Assembly: GCA_009746045.1 (NCBI GenBank)
Contig: RPFO01000104.1
Location: 7,308,750-7,334,749, forward strand
Reading direction: 5' to 3'
Origin: Mesostigma viride
Taxonomy: Eukaryota; Streptophyta; Mesostigmatophyceae; Mesostigmatales; Mesostigmataceae
Length of the DNA stretch: 26,000 bases
Shown: positions 11,101 to 26,000 of the stretch, in pieces
How positions within the stretch are numbered: position 1 is the stretch's first letter
Layout of the letters: every line of letters begins with the position of its first letter
The notes under the pieces: model-generated
Told to the model about the DNA's origin: nothing
Database searches by the model: none
What the model saw: the letters and a program-made list of their open reading frames with translations, nothing else
Program-made: the position numbers and the translations under genes

Positions 11101-14090
11101 AACACACTGCCCCAAGACAAAACAAGCTGCCATCTGCAACCTGCCACGGCTTGCCCCCTGCCACGGCTTGCCCCCTGCCACGGCTTGCCCCTTGTCACAA
11201 TTAGCCCCTTTCCACCACTTGCCTCGGGGAAGCCGTCGATGAACTCGGCGCCGATGTCCGGGCACGCGCGCCGCACGCGCTTGTTCATCCAGATCTCCTC
11301 TTCGCCAAATTCCTTCGCGCGTTTGATGACCACCGTGGTCTGCGTGACGTGGGGTGGTCCGATGACAAATAGGTGAAAATAGGTGTGGTGCGATTCCATG
11401 TTGTAGGGGAAGGGAGGGTGGGAGTACAGCTTCTGGGCGCGCTTGATGACCACCGCGGTCTGAGCGGCAGGGTCATGTTCCAACCGTACAAGTTGGCCAA
11501 CCGAACAGGGTGGGGTGCAAGGCGGAGTCCAACTTTTTAAGAGCAAGGATGCCCAGTAGAGAGCGACACGAGCGGGACGCATGGACAGTGCATGTGGGGA
11601 CGGGCGCATGTGGGTACCAGCTACCCATCCACCATGCCACGAGCACCATGCCGCACTTCCTTCCTCCCTCCGTCCCTCCCTCCCTCCGTCCCTCCCTCCC
11701 TCCGTCCCTCCCTCCCTCCCTCCCTCCCTCCCTCCCTCCCTCCCTCCTCCCTCCCTCCCTCCCTCCCTCCCTCCCTCCCTCCCTCCCTCCCTCCCTCCCT
11801 CCCTCCCTCCCTCCCTCCCTCCCTCCCTCCCTCCCTCCCTCCCTCCCTCCCTCCCTCCCTCCCTCCCTCCCTCCCTCCCTCCCTCCCTCCCTCCCTCCCT
11901 CCTTCCTTGCTTGCTTCCTTGCTTGCTTCCTTCCTTCCTTCCTTCCTTCCTTCCTTCCTTCCTTCCTTCCTTCCTTCCTTCCTTCCTTCCTTCCTTCCTT
12001 CCTTCCTTCCTTCCTTCCTTCCTTCCTTCCTTCCTTCCTTCCTTCCTTCCTTCCTTCCTTCCTTCCTTCCTTCCTTCCTCCTTCCATCCATCCTGCCTGC
12101 TTGCTGATACCTGTTGAGGGAGACAAGAACCATACTAGATGCGTTGGCTGCGGGCAGGGGGAGGCGCGTCCCAGTAGGCGCCACGCGGACTGTGTGTGCA
12201 CGCATGTGGAGGGCCCCATACGGCCCCCAGGAGGAGGGTCCCATGCGACATGCGCGCACTGGCCGCTAGCGGGCATCATGGGGTAGCTCGTCCATCAGGA
12301 ACGGGGGATGGGAGCGATAAGACTGCGGGGTTGCCAACAAGCTTGCCAGTGACCGGACCAGCAATGCGTGCAGCTGGGGTAAACAGGGAATGAGCGCGGG
12401 CGTTGCGGCCAAACAAGATTTCAGGCCGTTGACCGTCACCTGTTCCCCATGCTCGCCCGTCGCCCTACGCCCCCTATCCGCGCTCACCGCCCTCATCCTT
12501 GTCTTCCCTCACCACTATCCGCGCTCACCGAGCTCAACCTTGTGTTTCCTCACCAATGCTCCCGTAGTCCCTACCCCTTCCCAAGGCACAACGCATCGTG
12601 CGTTCCAACCACACAGCCGCACGCACCGACTCCCCCTTGGCGGGCTCCAGCAACTCGCCCATCGTCACCGTTCCAAAGGAGCCCTCGCCCAGCTTCTTGC
12701 CCAGCTTGAAGTCCGTCTGGAGACGGCGGATGACCAGCAGCAACGCGGCAGGGCGGAGGGTGTTAATACAGGGTGGGGGAGCACCCATAAAGGAACCAGC
12801 TGGGTTCCAGGGTGTTGGAGTGGGATGAGATCTCTGGGGGACGAGCACAGGTCAGGCATTGGCACGGCCCAGACCACGATGAAAGTTTTATGGCCATGTG
12901 CATGGCCCGCAAGCAGCAAATGCTGCTGCAACTGCCCCTAATGTGACCATGATGGCAGTAACCTACAGCAGATATAATTAGTACTGAAGCAAATAACATC
13001 ACGATTACCACTCTGTCAGCATTTCCTATTGGTAACTGGCAGGGAGGCCGCAGGGTGGATTCGGCACCGGCAGATGCGCCGGCCAGTAAGGTAACGAATG
13101 AAAATGCGTTCACAATCCCACAAAATGCTGGCAATGGCCAGCAGGCACACCTGCAGATCCAGCACATGAGTGGGAGAATTTGGCGGCACTCCACCGGATG
13201 GCAGCAGCCAGGTCATGTGCAGCGGTAGCACAAGGAAAGACAGGAATAGCACAAGGGACTCGTACACTTCCTGCGCTCCGTTGTGAACGGTATTGCATTG
13301 GCTCACCCCACACCAAGCAATCCCTGCAAAACACCCCTACTGGTGCTGCGGTGCAACCCCCCCCCTCCCTCTTGGTGCATGCAGACATGTGGGGCAGACC
13401 CCACGGAAATTGGCTGCTGGACCGCACCGGATGGCCAGGCACAGCTCGTGTCCCAGCAGGGACGCGGCGGCAGGGGTGCATGGGTGCTTTGGCATGCTTT
13501 CCTGTGCCGGCTCACTGATTTGGGTGGCAGTTTGCAGGCTAAGAATACTGTACTATCTCATCACACGTCACCGAACTTGATTATTAGAAATAAACACAGC
13601 ATGGCAATCAGAGGGAATGCCATGCTGGTCCAAACAGTAGCGTATAGATACGGGGCTTTGGACGCTCTCTAAAGTGGGCCAGAGAAATGTGTGGAACGCA
13701 GAGTCGGATACTCACGGGAGAGTACTTCTTGCGGACAAAGTTTTCCAAGGGCGCCAGAACGTAGTAATCCAGGAAGCCCAAGGCAGGGCCAGGTGGCGCA
13801 AAGCCATAGAACCCGATGAGTGAGAGGAGGATGAGCCCCTCTTGTGTGAGCTGCTTGGCCTCCTGCTTCAGCGTGCTACGGTAGACGATGTCGCCACAGT
13901 CCATGACCGCGCACGGAACGCCGACGCCAACGCCAAGGGGAGGGACGCCATGGAACCAGGACACTATGTGCGTGCCTGACTGGCCCAGCGTTTCGAGCAC
14001 CGTCTCCGGCGACATGCCCTGCGCCGCGCAGGACGTGACGCCAGCAAGACGAACGCGTTTGCTACTTGTAGTGTCAGCCGAGAGGTTCAT
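5113..14090 (-). CDS. STN7: STT7/STN7-type thylakoid state-transition protein kinase, ten exons, 538 aa
   Basis: This family phosphorylates light-harvesting complex II in thylakoids when the plastoquinone pool is reduced. Exons: 14090-13716, 12716-12627, 11339-11223, 10584-10489, 9200-9029, 8467-8374, 7457-7364, 6769-6713, 6231-6069, 5471-5113. All phases agree and no internal stop appears. Residues 60-65 form the CX4C pair (CAVMDC) of the STT7/STN7 lumenal side; about 82-113 is the membrane segment. The kinase core shows GEGSFG (135-140), VVIK (Lys161), Glu170, HRD (271-273), DLG (292-294) and AAPEQY (317-322). Wording such as [17 protein letters not shown] and [12 protein letters not shown] follows STN7 as I remember it. 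Length is near Arabidopsis STN7 (562) and shorter than Chlamydomonas Stt7 (754). The Met at 14090 places CX4C at a family-like distance behind a Ser/Thr/Arg-rich leader; the frame stays open upstream to 14234. Intron 3 uses a GC donor. STN8 is less likely because of the Cys pair. Confidence 0.92.
5485..5665 (-). repeat. long polypyrimidine tract before kinase exon 10
   Basis: The plus strand is almost all purine (GGGA/GGAA-rich), so the kinase transcript has a pyrimidine stretch of about 180 nt just upstream of the exon 10 acceptor (CCCTGCAG, ending at 5472). A shorter one precedes exon 8 (about 6772-6850). Confidence 0.75.
6608..6625 (-). repeat. weak echo of kinase exon 8 donor edge
   Basis: The plus strand gcatcgcacaccagctgc matches gcatcgcttaccagctgc at 6702-6719, which spans the exon 8 donor, at 16 of 18 positions. 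A shared cctgtttgt (about 6597 and 6658) also precedes each copy. The offset is about 94 bp. Confidence 0.4.
7251..7276 (-). repeat. echo of kinase exon 7 3' end with donor
   Basis: The last 24 bases of exon 7 plus a GT are repeated 111 bp into intron 7. In sense orientation it codes LLSPVLWQ and then GTGATG, where the true site has GTGCGT. The match is nearly perfect. Confidence 0.85.
8271..8299 (-). repeat. echo of kinase exon 6 3' end with donor
   Basis: The final 26 or so bases of exon 6 (NEFLLDPR) recur exactly 100 bp further into intron 6, with a GTAGGT in place of the true GTGGGT donor. Confidence 0.88.
8903..8942 (-). repeat. echo of kinase exon 5 3' end with donor
   Basis: The segment coding MKPQNMVFA, together with the exon 5 donor region, is repeated 118 bp into intron 5. 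The donor in the copy is changed (GTGGGA instead of GTGAGT). Confidence 0.88.
9293..9312 (-). repeat. echo of kinase exon 5 5' end with acceptor
   Basis: Intron 4 holds a second copy of the acceptor and the first 17 or so bases of exon 5 (CAG then ATGGAGGTG, with one change), about 110 bp upstream of the real acceptor at 9201. Confidence 0.75.
9470..9762. repeat. 14-bp minisatellite in kinase intron 4
   Basis: About 21 copies of GGGGTGAGGGAGGA. A GTGGA variant recurs at every third unit in the first half (9500-9600), so the array has a higher-order period of 42 bp there. The plus strand is rich in G-runs that could form quadruplexes. The transcript carries the C-rich strand. Confidence 0.95.
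9862..9893. repeat. perfect 12-bp inverted repeat, 8-base loop
   Basis: Arms ggtcatcatgag (9862-9873) and ctcatgatgacc (9882-9893) are exact reverse complements with cacatgac between them. It lies in kinase intron 4. Confidence 0.85.
11217..11222 (-). other. GC-AG splice donor of kinase intron 3
   Basis: After the Pro-Glu codons that end exon 3 the minus strand reads GAG then GCAAGT, the usual form of a minor GC donor. No GT within reach keeps the frame, and joining here gives FIDGFPE followed by VGPLRVSQW, which fits the family. The other donors in the gene are GT. Confidence 0.75.
11437..11461 (-). repeat. echo of kinase exon 3 5' end with acceptor
   Basis: In intron 2, exactly 120 bp upstream of the real exon 3 start, the sense strand reads CTCAG and then codes TAVVIKRA (the real exon reads TTVVIKRA). 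The copy includes the ATP-binding lysine codon and then diverges (QKLYSHPP). Confidence 0.88.
11657..12095. repeat. compound (CCCT)n then (CCTT)n array in kinase intron 2
   Basis: About 240 bp of CCCT units are followed by about 180 bp of CCTT units, joined by a short CTTG stretch near 11905-11930. The PSLP, FLPS and RKEG reading frames are artefacts. The kinase transcript carries the purine strand. Tracts like this can adopt triplex structures. Confidence 0.97.
12475..12557. repeat. 41-bp tandem duplication in kinase intron 2
   Basis: Two imperfect copies, each beginning tatccgcgctcaccg and ending ccctcacca or cctcacca, start at 12475 and 12516. Confidence 0.65.
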
Positions 14091-16148
14091 CTTAGGAATT
14101 TTATCAGTATAATGCGCAATGCGTGTGTTCTTCGAAGGTGTTACAAAATATGGTAGCAGGAAATCGCAGCCCATGAAACGCGCATCTTGCTGAGAGATCA
14201 AGCACAGGGGCCTAAGTTGTACAACGCAATGCATTCAAGATTTGACAGTATCCCATTTTGCGATGTTGAAACCAGAAACTTTTACGTCAGCAAGTGTGCT
14301 GTGGACGTACATGTTGGGACGCTGTCGTTACGACGTCGCCGAGCAAGGAGCATCTCGTTTGTTTTCTAGAGGCATTAAATCGGCACAATGCCGGGGTTTG
14401 TTGTAAATGGTGCCCTTCCAGGAAGCCATTTCCTCTCAAACGGCGGCGGCCTGTCACTGCTGATGTCAACACGCGAGCCTTAGCATTTGGTGCCACCGAA
14501 AGCAAGTGTCCTAGGCAGGCCTGCGTGCAGGCCATCCCCGTTGTTGCCACTAAAACAGCAGTGGATTGAGAAATGCACGACAGACAGGATGGCTTCGCAA
14601 TCGAGCTAGGAATGGTGATTTGTGCTCACGCACCTTCCACCATGTCGAGGCACTCGGGCTGCATATCTGACGACCTCACCGAAAAGGGGATTATCTTGCT
14701 GATGCGGTTACCGTATCATGCACTACCTCGATTGCATAATCCTTAGCTCGTCCCCAGTGAGGCCCAGTCCCCACGCTCTCGACACGCTGCCTCCCGAAAA
14801 GTGCGCGCGCGGTAAGTCAGGTTCGAGATTCTACTTGCGAAAATCAATTGGTTGGGCTTTCCGGATCAAAAAGCGTGTGTGGTCTACAATAAACAGTGGA
14901 CGGAAAGCATTAGGCCTGCGGGCACGCGAGTACGGTGGGTGATTCCGACTGATCGGCGCATGCCTACTTGCGTACGACATCTCGCGTCAGTGTGTACAAC
15001 AAGATCCTGATCGTTGCCGACCTGCCCAAATTTACCACAGGTTAGGCATGGGTTAGGAACCTTATTTTTTTTTTGGATTGCATGCTCGCAGACTCGCGCC
15101 CGCCAGCCTGGAGGAAGAGTCATCAGGACGTCATGGCCGTCACACGCAGAGCACAATTCCTCAACCCGTACAGGGTGCTCCTGTTCTTACTGTAAGAAAA
15201 GCGAAATACCTACAGTACAGTACTGTACAGTATTTGAAAAGTATGGGAGCCTTTTCCGGGAGCCTTGGCAATCCCTTGGCAATCTATAGCTATTTGATTG
15301 AACCCTGCACCGCGTTGCTTGCCTTTTTCCACCCTCCCGAAAAACGCAGCGGCTCAACCATTGGCACTCGGCAGTTCAGTGTAATCCCGCATCAATGGCA
15401 GCAACTGTACCGTACTGATTCAAGTTAAAGAATCCGACCTCAGGTAGCCTTTGGCGTCAGAAGTTAGGACCCTTGAAAAGATATTTTAGGCCCTGCTGCA
15501 ACCCCTTTCTGTGGGAATCTATTTCAGTTCCCTAGTAGCTGAACACATGAGCTCGATTGGGTGCAGTTGAAAGTGGATGGCTAATCCTATTGGTTAATAA
15601 AAATTACCCATTTACCCGGAAAAGTGGATGGCTAATCGGCTGCCATCTGGACCCTCAGGCCGCCTTTCAATGCTTCGGAAAAGGCGGAACGTATTTGCGC
15701 CCCGCAGGCCCGCAACTGCACAACCTGGCTAGTGGGCTGGCAGTTGAAAGAGGATGATACGCGAGACCGTGGACGCGCGTAAGCCAGAACGTGCGTTTCT
15801 CCATTCAGCGAGCGCGGCATCTCACAATTGCGAACGACGCGCAGAATATTCACGCAGGACACACACACACATACACACACGGGGACACCGATTTCCAAAC
15901 ACATGACTACGTGTCATTAATGGGCGCGAGAACGCGCAATTAGTCGGGAGGTTGGGAGAGGTGTACATTCTGGGGATACAGATTCCGAGCGTATCATTTT
16001 GCTGGCTCGCCGGGAGCATGCGATTGCCTAGCGTTTCCAGGGGGGGGGCCTTTTTAATGCCTAATCTACGCCGGAGGTACAGTTATTTTATTTTTATTTG
16101 TTCTGGACTCGGGTATAAAACCTCGTAGTCTGCTGTGTAACCTCACTT
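14091..16148. other. 2-kb intergenic region between two divergent genes
   Basis: The kinase (minus) and the U-box/WD40 gene (plus) start from opposite ends of this interval, so it should hold both promoters. It is AT-richer than the exons. Visible items are a tacagtactgta palindrome near 15216-15230, two copies of agtggatggctaatc (about 15571 and 15624), and a short CA-rich stretch (about 15859-15881). Open frames at 14287-14569 lack the GC3 bias of the genes and were not called. A non-coding first exon of either gene could lie here. Confidence 0.5.
16114..16120 (+). promoter_or_regulatory. candidate TATA box of the U-box/WD40 gene
   Basis: TATAAAA lies 35 bp upstream of the ATG at 16149. 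If used, transcription would start within a few bases of that ATG. Either the 5' leader is extremely short, a later in-frame Met (16242) is the true start, or the match is chance. Confidence 0.4.
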
Positions 16149-24615
<8,467 letters not shown>

Positions 24616-25044
24616 TCCAAAGAGGTGCTTGTTTGGGGAGAGGGGGGGGCGGGGCGGGAGTGGGCATGACGGACTCCTCTGCGCGGCAGTCGACCACTCA
24701 TGTCCCATGGGAGAGTTGTCATTGGTACATGGGATGCGCTGGATGCGACAGAGGGACACGTTGTAGGAGGAGAGCGCGGCATGCGATCATGCAGACATCA
24801 GACGCTAGCATTGTACGTCATGTTCGTCGGTCCTGGTCACCATTCCTGGGCACCGTTCCTGGTGGCTCACCGGCTGCCTGATGGTTGGAGGAGGACGGCA
24901 GCCAGTTAGGTGTGTTGGCCACACACTGTCAGCCATCACGAAAATGAACTCTCTCTCTCTCATCTGTTTCGAATGTTGTCTGGCCCAGATGAGAGTATTC
25001 TCTGTCTAGAGCTGTGTTTGTGGCCAGTGGCGGTCTCCAAAGCA

Positions 25045-25062
25045 GCGGTCTGGTCAGACCGC
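25045..25062. repeat. 8-bp perfect inverted repeat
   Basis: gcggtctg and cagaccgc are exact reverse complements separated by GT. A regulatory palindrome or chance are both possible. Confidence 0.6.
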
Positions 25063-25173
25063 GCTCCTCTTGCTGCATGCGGTGTGCGTGCGAGACGGGG
25101 GAACAGGAATGGCCAGCGATCCGTGCATCCGTTCAGCAGGCGAGTCAGCCAGGGTCACCCACTTCTGCTGCCC

Positions 25174-25647
25174 TCACGCGGTCACGCCGGCAGCAAGCAT
25201 GAAAGCCCTGGGTGCACCTGAGAGTTGCGCCAGGGCATGTACAGTACACAGCCAGACAACGAGACGCGAGGGCCAGCGTCCACACTCCAAGAACTGCATT
25301 TCATGCGTGTTAGCCCACTCCTCAAGGGTCAGCTTGCTTAGGCGTAGAATCAGGATATCGTATCTACGAATGGTTGTCTCATCGATGTTGTCTACGGCAT
25401 GTAGTATTCTGCACCACACCTTGTTGCTTCAAAGCCAGGCTGTACCTGAGTCGTGTGACTGGGAATCTGGGATGGCACGCCATGTTATGTGGAGACGAGA
25501 GGAGTGAACCCTCCATCGTGACCTGCTGAGAGCCATGGGAAGGCGATGACAAGCGTGGCTGGGATCTTGGTCACAGGCTTGATGGATGGTGTCAGTCTCC
25601 TTGGTATCATCACGCTGGGGTGCCTTCAAGGTAATGACTGCATCCAC
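25174..25647 (-). pseudogene. possible coding fragment or relic, minus strand
   Basis: One minus-strand frame is open from 25647 to 25174 except for a single TGA at 25431-25429. The second part contains ETTIRRYDILILRLSKLTLE and EEWANTHEMQFLECGRW, which looks protein-like and less GC3-biased than the other genes. It may be a decayed mobile-element ORF or an exon of a gene continuing elsewhere. The family is not recognised. Confidence 0.25.
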
Positions 25648-26000
25648 AGGCCAAGAAAAGACGCATGGTCGTTCCTTCTGCTTCTGGCCATATCCATTTG
25701 TCGTCAGTCATCTGAGATTCCAGGGATAGCACATTCTTCTCTTGAGTAGTTAGGTAACTCCAGCCTCGACAGATTTCGGAGGACATCAGTGTTTTCTGTT
25801 CTTCATTCCATTTTTACATGTCCTGTTGGTATTGCTAATATGCATCTTTAGTATATTTTATTTAACTTGAAAATGTGTTGTTTTTCATAAACGCGCGCAT
25901 GCATGTAGATATGATCAATGTGATCCACCGCCTAGCTTACGTTGTTTAGACACTTGCATAAACTTTGATTGCATAAATTGTCGATGCTTATCCATGTGGC

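Larger units (their letters stand above)
24616..26000. other. downstream intergenic region
   Basis: Apart from a possible minus-strand fragment (25174-25647) I see no gene. A short CT run lies near 24951-24961. Composition becomes AT-rich after 25750, with no biased frame there. Confidence 0.4.

Noticed and set aside
11390-11420. A FPYN-coding stretch in intron 2 resembling the end of kinase exon 4
   Set aside because: The match is about 14 of 16 bases and not next to a matching splice site, so chance is likely.
11473-12286. Proteins of PSLP, FLPS, RKEG and GGRE repeats
   Set aside because: They come from the CCCT/CCTT array inside a kinase intron, equally open on both strands.

Overview
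The window is nuclear DNA from a photosynthetic eukaryote, most likely a green alga. Its genes are split into many short GC-rich exons with GT-AG introns of 0.3 to 1.6 kb. One gene is a chloroplast state-transition kinase of the STT7/STN7 type, and the intergenic DNA and introns are full of simple-sequence arrays. The species cannot be resolved from the sequence.

Layout. At 147-293 (+) lies the last exon of a gene that begins outside the window. From 294 to 5112 no convincing gene is seen. This stretch holds a possible decayed coding fragment (minus strand, 1451-1733), a nested inverted repeat, a tRNA-like relic, a 756-bp AAGT array, a poly-G run and a CCCA array. From 14090 down to 5113 (minus strand) there is a ten-exon gene for a 538-residue STT7/STN7-type thylakoid protein kinase. 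Its lumenal CX4C pair, membrane segment, glycine loop, VVIK lysine, HRD, DLG and APE motifs are all readable, and all splice phases agree. A 2-kb gap separates it from a divergent plus-strand gene at 16149-24615. That gene has nine exons and encodes a U-box plus seven-bladed WD40 protein (probable E3 ubiquitin ligase, about 564 residues). Each propeller blade is one phase-0 exon that starts with Val-Trp. The last intron carries a 763-bp element with terminal inverted repeats. The final 1.4 kb holds one possible minus-strand coding fragment.

The most unusual pattern is shared by both genes. The edges of exons, splice site included, are repeated inside the neighbouring intron, usually about 90 to 120 bp away. 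I call these 'exon-edge echoes'. They are clear at kinase exons 3, 5 (both ends), 6 and 7 and at WD40 exons 3, 4 and 6. At WD40 exons 5 and 8 the echo has grown into tandem arrays of 72-bp and 48-bp units, both multiples of three, and most units carry another GT donor. Introns 4 and 6 of the WD40 gene are also homologous without gaps for over 100 bp. This suggests that introns here grow by repeated duplication across exon-intron junctions, with later gene conversion or array expansion. All functional statements come from reading motifs by eye; no database search or transcript data were available.
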